A DNA stretch of 40,968 nucleotides from a bacterium (GTDB taxonomy: Bacteria; Bacillota; Clostridia; Christensenellales; Aristaeellaceae), in assembly GCA_004563405.1 (NCBI GenBank), contig SFTH01000023.1, forward strand, positions 1 through 40,968, read 5' to 3'. The position numbers and the translations under genes are program-made. Below, piece by piece: positions 24,409-31,729 of the stretch (its first letter is position 1; each line of letters begins with the position of its first letter). The notes beneath the pieces were generated by a model. It saw only the letters and a list, made by a program, of their open reading frames with translations, did no database searches and had not been told where the DNA came from.

Positions 24409-26038
24409 TTCGTCCCTTGCCCTTCTTTTTTGTCGCGGCGCGCACCGGCGTGAAGCGGTTGGTCTTGCCCATCTCCTCCTTGCGCCGCTGCTTTTCGGCG
24501 GCGATGCGCATCTGCTTCTCCAGCCGCGCCCGGCGGGAGGCGATGACGAGCATGATGATGAGCGCAAGCAGCGCCACGCAGCCCGCGATGAACAGCGCCG
24601 CAAAGGTGGAGCTGCCGCCGATCTTGATGGAATTGCCGGAAAAATCGAAGAAGCTGTTCTTTGCGCCCTCGGGCAGCACGCCGTCCTGAGCGATGACGAC
24701 CTCCACCGGCGCGGTGGTGATGCTCTGAAGCTGTCCGCGGGCATCTGCGTAGGACACGGTGAAGCTGAACTGCGCGTCCGCGTCCGCATAGGCGCGCACA
24801 TCGCGCTCGATCGCGTCGCCGGCGGGCAGGATGGAAAAGCTGCGCAGCGATCCCAGTCCCGCCTCGGAGAGAGCGACGTCCTGCACGTCCACGCCGCCGG
24901 GATTTTCGATGCGCACCCGCAAGGTCACGTTTCCTGCGCGGCGAATTCGGGGCGTGAGGGCCTCGGCGCTCACGCGCAGGGGCGCGGCCTCGCCCTCCGG
25001 GGCGGGGGAGAGGGCCACCAGCTCCGTGGTGAAGTCAATTCGCTCCCCGGCAGCGCTCATGCCGGTCACGCGCCAGCGGAAGCCGCCGCTTCCGCGAACC
25101 GGGCATGCACGGCGCACCTCCACGGCGTCGCCGCCGGCGGGCACGACCAGCGCGTCGGCGATCACGCCACCGTTGACTGCGTCGGTCACGCAAACGTCCC
25201 TGTAATCCACGTTGCCAACGTTTCGCAACGTCAGCGCCACGTCCGCAACATTCCCCGCGCGCTCCACGGCGGAGAAGCTGTGGGTCAGGCCGCACTCGGC
25301 CAGGGAGATGGCGACGTCCTCCAGGGTGTTGACGAAGATTTCATCGCCCGCGCCCTCCGCACCGTAGCTCAGGGAGGCGGAGGAGGCGCAGGTCTCCGTC
25401 ACGGTCGCGCGGCTGACCAGCGCGCGGCTCTCGCCCACGTCCAGCCGATCCACGCGCCCGGTGAAGTCCCCCAGATCGTCCTGCACCCGCAGGTTGGTCA
25501 GCGCCACGTTTCCCGTGTTCCGAATCCGGTAGACGATGGTGAGGGAGCTGCCCGCCGCCACGCTCTCGCTGGAGAACTGGCGGGTGAACTCTGCCTCCGG
25601 ACGGAGCGCGCTGCGGTGAATCTGCGCCTGCGCGGTATAGTTCACCTTGCCTCCGGGCTCCAGAGGATCGTCGTGACTGACGGTGTAGAGGATCTCGCCC
25701 GCATCCAGCTCTGCGGCGGTCACGCTGTGGGTGCGGTTGAACACCTGCACTTCGCCCGCGGCGATCTGGCCGATCGGCTCGGAGAGCAGCCCGTCGGCGG
25801 AGGAGAGATAGACATTCTGCGCGTCCGCGTCGGAGTTGTTTTCGATGGTGAAGACCAGCGTCACGTCGCCCGGCTCCACCAGCTCTTCCGGCCGGGCCGT
25901 CATCTGTATGTTGAGCAGCGTGCGCCTGCCCTCGGCAAGCGCGCCGCGCGCGAACAGCGGAAGCGCCGCGCAGAGAACGCACAGCGATGCCGCCAGGAGC
26001 CGAATCGCCCCACTTCGCAGTCCAAACCGTCGATTCAT
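24401..26038 (-). CDS. Membrane-anchored surface protein with DUF11/CARDB-like repeats
   Basis: The 545-residue protein has a signal peptide (RLLAASLCVLCAALPLFARGALA), about four Ig-like repeats of roughly 110 residues and a C-terminal transmembrane helix (about 483-507, AALFIAGCVALLALIIMLVIAS), then a basic cytoplasmic tail of about 38 residues (RRARLEKQMRIAAEKQRRKEE onward). The repeats share the phrase R.AGNV.LT..IRNTGNV or VRIENPGGVDVQDV, typical of DUF11/CARDB domains in surface and S-layer proteins. It has a strong promoter of its own. It heads the operon with the DUF2461 and phosphohexomutase genes. The ligand or partner is unknown. The basic tail is unusual, since such proteins often end at the wall. 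Confidence 0.72.
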   Translation of the reverse strand: MNRRFGLRSGAIRLLAASLCVLCAALPLFARGALAEGRRTLLNIQMTARPEELVEPGDVTLVFTIENNSDADAQNVYLSSADGLLSEPIGQIAAGEVQVFNRTHSVTAAELDAGEILYTVSHDDPLEPGGKVNYTAQAQIHRSALRPEAEFTRQFSSESVAAGSSLTIVYRIRNTGNVALTNLRVQDDLGDFTGRVDRLDVGESRALVSRATVTETCASSASLSYGAEGAGDEIFVNTLEDVAISLAECGLTHSFSAVERAGNVADVALTLRNVGNVDYRDVCVTDAVNGGVIADALVVPAGGDAVEVRRACPVRGSGGFRWRVTGMSAAGERIDFTTELVALSPAPEGEAAPLRVSAEALTPRIRRAGNVTLRVRIENPGGVDVQDVALSEAGLGSLRSFSILPAGDAIERDVRAYADADAQFSFTVSYADARGQLQSITTAPVEVVIAQDGVLPEGAKNSFFDFSGNSIKIGGSSTFAALFIAGCVALLALIIMLVIASRRARLEKQMRIAAEKQRRKEEMGKTNRFTPVRAATKKKGKGRNG

Positions 26039-26075
26039 TCGAACGAAAACCTCGTATATACATAATTCCTACTCT

Positions 26076-26104
26076 ATTTTATGCGATGTTCGAAACCCTG
26101 TCAA
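26076..26104 (-). promoter_or_regulatory. Sigma-A promoter of the surface-protein operon
   Basis: On the minus strand TTGACA (26099-26104), 17 bp, TAAAAT (26076-26081). The start is near 26069, about 30 bp before the ATG at 26038. Confidence 0.85.
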
Positions 26105-26116
26105 GGCCCGCCCTTC

Positions 26117-26285
26117 CGCTCCGATGCGAGGCCTGGGCCGGTTTCAGGAAGAAAAAACCACCGAAGCGCCCACGCTTCAGGAGCCACGCCTTTCCAGCCC
26201 GGCGGGAGGTCGGGGCCGGTTTCAAAAGGATCCTGCAAAAGCGTGCATGATTCGGTGTCCCGTTTCTTCAGCTCCGGCGGGAGGA
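26117..26285. repeat. Degenerate tandem repeat, about 75-bp period
   Basis: GGGCCGGTTTCA occurs exactly at 26135-26146 and 26213-26224, 78 bp apart. CAGC-CCGGCGGGAGG occurs near 26196 and again near 26266, about 70 bp apart. Together they suggest two and a half diverged copies of one unit. A GAAGCG/CGCTTC hairpin sits at 26163-26178. No gene is credible in the 26105-26337 gap. Confidence 0.4.
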
Positions 26286-26337
26286 TGAATGTCTGCTGTC
26301 AAGCCGAAAACAACCGAGAAATTTACATAAATACCCC

Positions 26338-26366
26338 TTGCATTCCCGCAATCGGGATGCTATAAT
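26338..26366 (+). promoter_or_regulatory. Promoter of tRNA-Ala
   Basis: TTGCAT (26338-26343), 17 bp, TATAAT (26361-26366). The spacer contains a palindrome-like ATTCCCG...CGGGAT. The 5' leader then holds a small hairpin, GTTTGG/CCAAAC (26378-26394). Confidence 0.8.
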
Positions 26367-26407
26367 ATACCTCGCAAGTTTGGTTCAGCCAAACCAAGCG
26401 CATACAT

Positions 26408-26483
26408 GGGGCATTAGCACAGTTGGTAGCGCGCAACGTTCGCATCGTTGAGGTCAGGGGTTCGAATCCCCTATGCTCCACCA
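26408..26483 (+). tRNA. tRNA-Ala, anticodon CGC
   Basis: The 76-nt sequence folds as a cloverleaf. Acceptor arms GGGGCAT/ATGCTCC (one G-T pair), D-arm with TAGCACAGTTGGTAGCGC, anticodon stem CAACG/CGTTG around the loop TTCGCAT (anticodon CGC, reading GCG), T-arm AGGGG/CCCCT with TTCGAAT, discriminator A and an encoded CCA. It has its own promoter and terminator. An accessory segment begins right after it. Confidence 0.94.
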
Positions 26484-26485
26484 CG

Positions 26486-26509
26486 AACCAGTCGTAAGAC
26501 TGGTTTTTT
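26486..26509 (+). terminator. Terminator of tRNA-Ala
   Basis: AACCAGTC (26486-26493) pairs with GACTGGTT (26498-26505), loop GTAA, followed by a T run (TTTT, then CTTTT). Confidence 0.88.
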
Positions 26510-26535
26510 CTTTTGCTTTCACGCAAGCGACAATC

Positions 26536-26563
26536 AAGGCCCTCCATCGCGGAGGGCCTTTGC
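26536..26563. terminator. Bidirectional hairpin after the truncated gene
   Basis: AAGGCCCTCC (26536-26545) pairs with GGAGGGCCTT (26551-26560), loop ATCGC, with T/A-rich flanks (TTTGC on the plus strand). It stands directly at the 3' end of the minus-strand gene at 26564. Confidence 0.65.
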
Positions 26564-27168
26564 TTATTCTTCCGTTGAAAATCCTTCGTCAGCCAGCCAT
26601 TGGATCAGCGCGTTATCAATCGGGCCGGTCAGTAATCCCTTCTTCTCTACGGCGTATTGCCCAATGTGGTACGCGAATGTGGGTGCATTCTGGTAGATGG
26701 CCTGCTCTCCGGTGTAATTGGCCACAGCGGCCACCAGAGCCTTTCTACGCTCCCCCGTGACGTTGTAGGCAAGTTCTCCGGGCGCGGGCGTTTCATGGCA
26801 TTCTGGCTGCTCTGCATCCGATTCTGCCAATGCTGCTACGGTTTCTGCATCCGCATAGCCACCTACGCGAACCGATGCGGCCAGCATCGCCGCCGTTTCT
26901 TCTGGGATGTTATTGGGCAGGCTTACTGCCTTGGAGCCACGCTGCTTGCGCTGGCGGGGTTCCGGCCATTCTGCAGGCAGTACACCTGCCTCAAACATGA
27001 TCTTGAAGGTGATGGCCCCGTTCTGCGGTACGTCGAATTTGAAGGCCGTGAAGGGCAGCTTCTTGATTTCGTCCGGGATTTCGATGTTCTTGAGTTGCTT
27101 GACCTCCATTCCGTTTACAATGCAGCAAACCGGTACGGCGTCCCTGAGTTTCGCTGTGAGCTTTCCGC
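26564..27168 (-). pseudogene. 5'-truncated mobile-element-type hypothetical protein
   Basis: The frame encodes about 200 residues but has lost its proper start: upstream it fuses directly to the IS5-end copy, and the frame before the junction belongs to the IS. The first internal Met with a plausible protein start is at 27109 (MEVKQLKNIEIPDEIKKL), yet the preceding residues LTAKLRDAVPVCCIVNG look like continuing coding sequence. The C-terminal part ends with a module, TGERRKALVAAVANYTGEQ, then APTFAYHIG and LLTGPID, that I recall from clostridial mobile-element proteins often labelled virulence-related. That resemblance is from memory and uncertain. It may be expressed from the Met at 27109. 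Confidence 0.5.
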
Positions 27169-27331
27169 ATCTCAAGGAATTCCTCTCGCTTGGTTTTGCG
27201 TTTCCTTGCGCTGTATTCCACGTCGCTGATGGTCTACTGCTTCATCATAATGCACCGCCTTTGCTTGTTATCCATATTATACCAGCTATTGGTGCTTGTG
27301 TATATCGCGATTTAATCAGCGTTTCCCTAAA
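27169..27331 (-). mobile_element. IS5-type element, left-end fragment, copy 1
   Basis: Read on the minus strand, this 163-bp stretch is identical to 29261-29423 except for one base. It begins with the terminal sequence TTTAGGGAAACGCTG and holds the start of a transposase (ATGATGAAGCAG...). The single difference turns the CAG codon after MKQ into TAG, so this copy cannot encode the transposase. The match ends abruptly at GAGAT, where the truncated gene begins. It points away from the beta-helix gene, which ends 6 bp from its terminus. Confidence 0.78.
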
Positions 27332-27336
27332 TAGCT

Positions 27337-29181
27337 CTATTCTATGTAGGTTCCCGAGGAATCGCCAAGGATTTCTATCTGTTCGCCTGCAGACAATGTA
27401 CTTCCTTCGATAACAGGTCTGTCAGGAGAACAAACGTAAACATTTCCCTTGAAATCAGGCATGGTCTCTTCGGTATACCCGGTATGAATCAATGCTGATT
27501 TTGCCAAATAAAGCAGGTTGTTTTCAAAAATCCAAGGACCATGCGGTGCATCTCCGTACCAGAAATTGAGGGCGAGGCCATCATAAATGGCTGTACGCCA
27601 GGTGAAATCATAGCGTTCATCGCCGCTCCACCCGTAACCGGAATAGAGTATATCATTATTGCGAACCGTTACTTCATCAATATAAGCCTGATGGCATTCA
27701 CTCATATGGGGCGCAATCAGCAGTCCGGACATGCAGCGGGAGACAACGTTGTTTTCAATGATAATATTTCCCCATTCACGTCCCTCCGCCCACGGATATA
27801 CCGGGCCGCCTCCGCATAGTTCAACCTCGCAGATGATACCGCCGTCGAAGCAATCATGCACATAACAATTTACAGTGGAGTTGCCGTAGCCTTCTATTTT
27901 GATTCCCTCGCCAGCAACGGGCACTCCCGGTCTTACTGCCTCAGTGTATACCGGAATGGTGTCTGCGCCGATAAAAAGAGAACTTCCGCCTGCGTAAGCA
28001 ACTTCACAATTTTGAATGCGGATTCCATCTCCATGGCATGAGATGCCTACACAGTTGTTATACATGACACAAAGGTTGTCAATGGTGGTATTGTTATAAC
28101 ACAGAATTACACCGGAATAGCCGTTTGGCTCACCGGTACACAGGAATTCAATGCTGTTATAGATTTCACCGGGATTGCCTGCGTCACAGCGAAGATATAT
28201 ATCGCCTCGCATGTCATAGTCAAATGCCGGGAACGAACTGGGATAGGATTGAATGTTTTCCGGATAATCGCAGTAAAACTGAAGGTCATATTTTAGATTT
28301 GGTACAATTTCAAAAGGAACGCTCATATCATTGTACACTACGGCGGTACGATTGCGCCACAGGGAGTAAACTCTGAAAGCATTGTACTGCCCATCATTCA
28401 TGATAATGCAGCCCGGATCCCCCAACTGGGTGTGGAATTTCCATATCTTCACACCGTTTTCATCGTGCCACAATGTCCATTTCGACGGATCAGCACCATT
28501 TTCGGGTGAACCAAACAGCTTTGGCTTTTCACCTTCGCCCCAAGCCGAGTAGGTCACGCCCTCTTGCGTACGCAGCACACCGCGCCATAGCCCGCCGCGC
28601 TCAAAGAAAACAACGTCACCGGGCTGTAAACCTGCGTTGTTGACCCGATCAAGCGTGGCCCATGCAGCTTCAGGCGACAGGCCGCAGAGTCCATCATTGC
28701 CATCGGGAGATACATAGTAAGCCGTTCCGGTATGGCTGATCTCTGTCGGAGTGTTGAGGATAGCGTTGATGTGTTCATTTACGGAAGAAAGCAGCGCGTG
28801 GTCACTGCTGTTAAGTTGGCGGCCGGTATAAACCTCCGCAAGAGATTTGGTAATTGCAGCGGAAGCATTATTGGCGCTTGTATTCAGCGACGCCCCATCC
28901 GCCCATATGGCATCATCGGAAAACAAAACATTGATATCTTCGGTTGCCGCAGTGCCATTGACATCGAGACCATTCATTTCCTGGAATGCTTCCAGTGCCG
29001 TTTTGGTCATATTCCCAAAGGCGCCATCAGCCGTTCCTGTCAGGAATCCCAATTCTATCAAACGTTCTTGTAAAGCGGCGACTTCTTCTCCTTTTGAGCC
29101 TTTCTGCAATGTGGCATATCCGGGCATTGCAAATACGAACATCAATATTATACAGAGAAGAAAAATTACAAAGCGCTTCAT
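27337..29181 (-). CDS. Secreted peptidoglycan-binding/right-handed beta-helix protein
   Basis: The product has 614 residues from the ATG at 29181 (an upstream in-frame GTG at 29190 is also possible). It has a signal peptide (MKRFVIFLLCIILMFVFAMPGYA), a peptidoglycan-binding domain (about 25-85: LQKGSKGEEVAALQERLIEL, then GTADGAFGNMTKTALEAFQ), a linker with TAYYVSPDGNDGLCGLSPEAAW and a long parallel beta-helix (about 150-600) rich in short N-, G- and V-rich coils (EVAYAGGSS, IIIENNVVSRCMSG, VTVRNND). Such helices bind or cleave polysaccharide, but I see no lyase catalytic motif that I can name. Its GC content is clearly lower than its neighbours', and it lies exactly between two inverted IS5 end fragments, so it is probably acquired. 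Confidence 0.82.
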   Translation of the reverse strand: MKRFVIFLLCIILMFVFAMPGYATLQKGSKGEEVAALQERLIELGFLTGTADGAFGNMTKTALEAFQEMNGLDVNGTAATEDINVLFSDDAIWADGASLNTSANNASAAITKSLAEVYTGRQLNSSDHALLSSVNEHINAILNTPTEISHTGTAYYVSPDGNDGLCGLSPEAAWATLDRVNNAGLQPGDVVFFERGGLWRGVLRTQEGVTYSAWGEGEKPKLFGSPENGADPSKWTLWHDENGVKIWKFHTQLGDPGCIIMNDGQYNAFRVYSLWRNRTAVVYNDMSVPFEIVPNLKYDLQFYCDYPENIQSYPSSFPAFDYDMRGDIYLRCDAGNPGEIYNSIEFLCTGEPNGYSGVILCYNNTTIDNLCVMYNNCVGISCHGDGIRIQNCEVAYAGGSSLFIGADTIPVYTEAVRPGVPVAGEGIKIEGYGNSTVNCYVHDCFDGGIICEVELCGGGPVYPWAEGREWGNIIIENNVVSRCMSGLLIAPHMSECHQAYIDEVTVRNNDILYSGYGWSGDERYDFTWRTAIYDGLALNFWYGDAPHGPWIFENNLLYLAKSALIHTGYTEETMPDFKGNVYVCSPDRPVIEGSTLSAGEQIEILGDSSGTYIE

Positions 29182-29216
29182 ATTTCTCACGGCCCTTCCA
29201 TATTCTTAATATCCTT

Positions 29217-29245
29217 ATAATAAACAAAAACTTACATTATGTCAA
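29217..29245 (-). promoter_or_regulatory. Promoter of the beta-helix gene
   Basis: On the minus strand TTGACA (29240-29245), 17 bp, TATTAT (29217-29222). It lies just inside the right IS fragment (29261), so the cassette carries its own promoter. GGAAGGG is the ribosome binding site. Confidence 0.85.
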
Positions 29246-29260
29246 CCAGAAAAAGTGTTC

Positions 29261-29463
29261 TTTAGGGAAACGCTGATTAAATCGCGATATACACAAGCAC
29301 CAATAGCTGGTATAATATGGATAACAAGCAAAGGCGGTGCATTATGATGAAGCAGCAGACCATCAGCGACGTGGAATACAGCGCAAGGAAACGCAAAACC
29401 AAGCGAGAGGAATTCCTTGAGATCATGGATGAAATCATTCCATGGGAGGAATGGGTGGAGTAT
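29261..29463 (+). mobile_element. IS5-type element, left-end fragment, copy 2
   Basis: It starts with TTTAGGGAAACGCTG and contains a promoter-like GGTATAATATGG and then the transposase start. It is 162/163 identical to the inverted copy at 27169-27331. After about position 29463 the transposase-like sequence stops and unrelated sequence follows. No right-end inverted repeat was found up to the Fic gene. It points away from the beta-helix gene, so the two copies form an inverted, inward-ended pair. Confidence 0.78.
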
Positions 29464-29583
29464 ATTAATTCATTTGTTGATTGCTTTTCTGCAATAAAAG
29501 CCTTCTGGCCCGTTTTATTCTCAATAGTGTCACGACGGTTTCATTCTATAAAAAGCATGAATATTACAAAAGCGGGCGAATAG
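29347..29583 (+). pseudogene. Truncated IS5-type transposase
   Basis: The ATG at 29347 (after AAAGGCGGTG) encodes MKQQTISDVEYSARKRKTKR, then EEFLEIMDEIIPWEEWVEYI. I recognise this as the N-terminus of IS5-group transposases, which normally run to over 300 residues with a DDE domain. Here the similarity stops after about 39 residues, the reading frame continues with an unrelated tail (NSFVDCFSAIKAFWPVLFS) and ends at 29583. Active transposase is therefore not possible from this copy. Confidence 0.75.
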
Positions 29584-29923
29584 CCCGCCACCATTCCCAA
29601 CGTTATTTACTCCACGTTTCAACTACAGCAAGAGCAGGGATTAAGTGCATAGAAGATTGTCCGGTTGGAGATGCTCCTCCAGCCGGGCATTTTGTTTTAC
29701 AGTAAGTGGGGGTGTCAACAATCGCGGGGGTAAAGCATCTATTTGACCTGGCAAGCATCGCATTCTGATATCCATCAGAATACCATATGGCCGGTTTACG
29801 CCAAGCATATTCTCAGGGGCTGCGCCCCTGAAACCCTGCCGGAGTGAGCCGACAAAGTACATATGGTTCGGCAGAGAAGGAAGTCTCCATACCTTTGATG
29901 GGTACGGGGACTTTCCTTGCAAA
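29584..29923. other. Gene-free gap with hairpins between IS fragment and fic
   Basis: No credible gene. Visible structure: a hairpin CCGGTTGGAG...CTCCAGCCGG-like at 29660-29690 followed by ATTTTGTTTT (possible terminator), a perfect 8-bp hairpin ATTCTGAT/ATCAGAAT at 29762-29781, and a CAGGGGC/GCCCCTG hairpin at 29814-29830 with AAACCCTGCC after it. That last hairpin resembles the end modules of the 6718-7004 element. Confidence 0.5.
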
Positions 29924-31093
29924 TCACCGCAGGATATCAGACACGGCCTTCCGGCCCTCCATGCGGCGCTTCAGGATGCCGCTTTCGCAGAGGGTAAGCA
30001 GATCCCTGCGGGCGGTCTCGGTGGTGATCTTATGCTTCTTTTTCCATTGCTCGACGGTGATGCGCTCGTTCTCACTCTCCAGCAGCCATTTGGCACCGCT
30101 CATCTGACGCTGATTGAGCGCATTGCCCTTGCTCAGCTCCTTCAACCGCTGACCGGCGATCACATGGTGGGTCAGGTGCTTTTCCATCTCTGCGACGCTG
30201 CGGGACAGCATGTCGCTGTAGAAGTCGATGAAGTAGGTCATGTCGCCCTCTTCCTCTACATTCAGCATGGCCTTGTAATAGCGGCCACGCTCCTTCGCCA
30301 CCAGCGACGAGATGGAGAAATACCGGAAGAATTCGTAGCCCGACTGAAGCAGCATCATATAGCTCAGTGCACGGGCAGTTCTGCCGTTGCCGTCTCCAAA
30401 GGGATGAATGTACACGAAGTAGAAATGCGCGATGCAGGCCTTGAGCACGGGATGCAGTTCGCTCTCCCGGATGAAGGTGATGAGCTGCGCCATCATTCCG
30501 GGCACGCGGTCTTCTACGGGCGGAGTGTAGACCACTTCCTCCCGTCCCATGACGACCGCTTTGGAGCTGCGGTAGCCCTCCCCCCTTTCCTCTGCGGCAT
30601 TCCGGGTGACGATCCTTGCGATGCCGATGATGATCTCATCGCTGATCTCCTCGTCCAGATGCTCCAGTGCAAAGGTCAGCGCGTCGTAATTGTTCTTCAC
30701 CATCTGCTCGGATTTGTTGGCAGGCTCCCTGTGCCTGCGCAGAAAACCGATGGCAGCTTCGCGGGAGGTGAACGCGCCCTCGATCATGCTGGAAAAGATG
30801 GCTTCATCGATGACGGCGTCGTCCAGCATCTGCGCGAACACGGGTTCGTCAAAGATGGCGTCCCGGCGCGCAAGGGAAGCCACGCTGTCGCATTGGCGCT
30901 CGATGGAAGCGTTCAGAACGAACCAGAAGGGCTCGCCGTTCTGGTCGCTCAGGGGCAACTGGATGGCCTTCGCCTTCCTCGCCTCTTGCAGGGCGGGCCA
31001 GAATCTGGAAATGGGCATGGAAACCGGCAGGCGGTGGATGATCTCCTTCCGCGGCAGATACCTGTCCATGAACTGCGCGATCAACTGCTCCAT
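29924..31093 (-). CDS. Fic-family AMP-transferase, class II (autoinhibited)
   Basis: Fic proteins usually transfer AMP from ATP to Ser/Thr/Tyr of target proteins in the cytoplasm. The 389-residue protein has the catalytic loop HPFGDGNGRTAR (230-241), matching HxFxxGNGRxxR with the catalytic His230. The inhibitory helix motif SSMIEG (S101xxxE105G106) lies N-terminal to the Fic fold, which marks class II, self-inhibited Fic proteins; its Glu105 blocks the ATP site. A C-terminal winged-helix domain (about 315-389, RRDLLTLCESGILKRR) suggests DNA or protein binding, as in Fic-wHTH fusions. GGGAGGATACGTT precedes the ATG at 31093. It has its own promoter and no antitoxin partner, consistent with cis inhibition. 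Confidence 0.93.
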   Translation of the reverse strand: MEQLIAQFMDRYLPRKEIIHRLPVSMPISRFWPALQEARKAKAIQLPLSDQNGEPFWFVLNASIERQCDSVASLARRDAIFDEPVFAQMLDDAVIDEAIFSSMIEGAFTSREAAIGFLRRHREPANKSEQMVKNNYDALTFALEHLDEEISDEIIIGIARIVTRNAAEERGEGYRSSKAVVMGREEVVYTPPVEDRVPGMMAQLITFIRESELHPVLKACIAHFYFVYIHPFGDGNGRTARALSYMMLLQSGYEFFRYFSISSLVAKERGRYYKAMLNVEEEGDMTYFIDFYSDMLSRSVAEMEKHLTHHVIAGQRLKELSKGNALNQRQMSGAKWLLESENERITVEQWKKKHKITTETARRDLLTLCESGILKRRMEGRKAVSDILR

Positions 31094-31123
31094 AACGTAT
31101 CCTCCCATTGCTGATCTACTGCT

Positions 31124-31152
31124 ATTTTACTGCTAAAGATCTGCAATTTCAA
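31124..31152 (-). promoter_or_regulatory. Promoter of the fic gene
   Basis: On the minus strand TTGAAA (31147-31152), 17 bp, TAAAAT (31124-31129). The repeated element TAGCAGTA flanks the -10 box (GCAGTAAAATAGCAGTAG) and may be an autoregulatory site for the winged helix of Fic; that is a guess. Confidence 0.7.
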
Positions 31153-31185
31153 GCGGTAATATTCGACTGAATCAAATTGTCCTGA

Positions 31186-31419
31186 CCAGGACAGAAAGAG
31201 GAATTCTATCGTGCTACCCGTCACGGAAGAACGGGCGCAATCAAAAGGAGGAATTTTCATGCAGATACTTATGAACTCATGGAAGATATATCAGAATTGC
31301 TTAAACCTCCGTTTGACAAGCCGGTCGGGTTTATGAAGCTGTTTGATGTCAAGCGACAGAAGGCGATCATGCAGACGTTGACCCGGATTAAAAACAATGC
31401 AATTCATGTTGTGGCGTGA
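31186..31419 (+). pseudogene. Start-less open frame, probable gene remnant
   Basis: A 77-codon frame ends with TGA at 31419. It is protein-like in composition (EEFYRATRHGRTGAIKRRNF, then MEDISELLKPPFDKPVGFMK, ending NNAIHVVA) but no start codon exists before the internal ATG at 31279, and GGAGG at 31247-31251 serves a different frame (an ATG at 31259 that opens only 25 codons). I read this as a decayed piece of a gene. No family is recognised. Part of the 31094-31729 gap. Confidence 0.3.
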
Positions 31420-31475
31420 AAAGCCGGGGAGCAGAGCCCATCATCGCTGTTGAATCCCCTGCAACCAATTATCAG

Positions 31476-31520
31476 ACAAGCGTGAAGCCGAAGAGAACAC
31501 TCTTCCAGCTTCACGCTTGT
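31476..31520. terminator. Long two-part hairpin
   Basis: ACAAGCGTGAAGC (31476-31488) pairs perfectly with GCTTCACGCTTGT (31508-31520), and the loop contains a second stem GAAGAG/CTCTTC. It is a strong terminator-like or processing structure between the accessory segment and the cellobiose locus. The remaining sequence 31521-31729 shows no gene I can support. Confidence 0.6.
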
Positions 31521-31729
31521 TATTCAGGGGAACCGGGCGGGATTTCCACATGGGCATAAACTGCATTCGATGAATCCCCCCCCTGGAGTATTGTACGATG
31601 CAGTTGCTATGCGACAGACAGGAAAGCTTCCTGCTCCATGAGAATACCGGGATCCACTTGATGCTTCCCGGATGCACAGAAGAAAAATGTGATTCGGGCG
31701 AAAGGCCCAATCGCGAAGCGCCCCGGCAA

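Noticed and set aside
29641..29922. 93-codon minus-strand frame before fic
   Set aside because: It is made of hairpin and repeat sequence (QGFRGAAPENM is the translated CAGGGGC hairpin), with no ribosome binding site.
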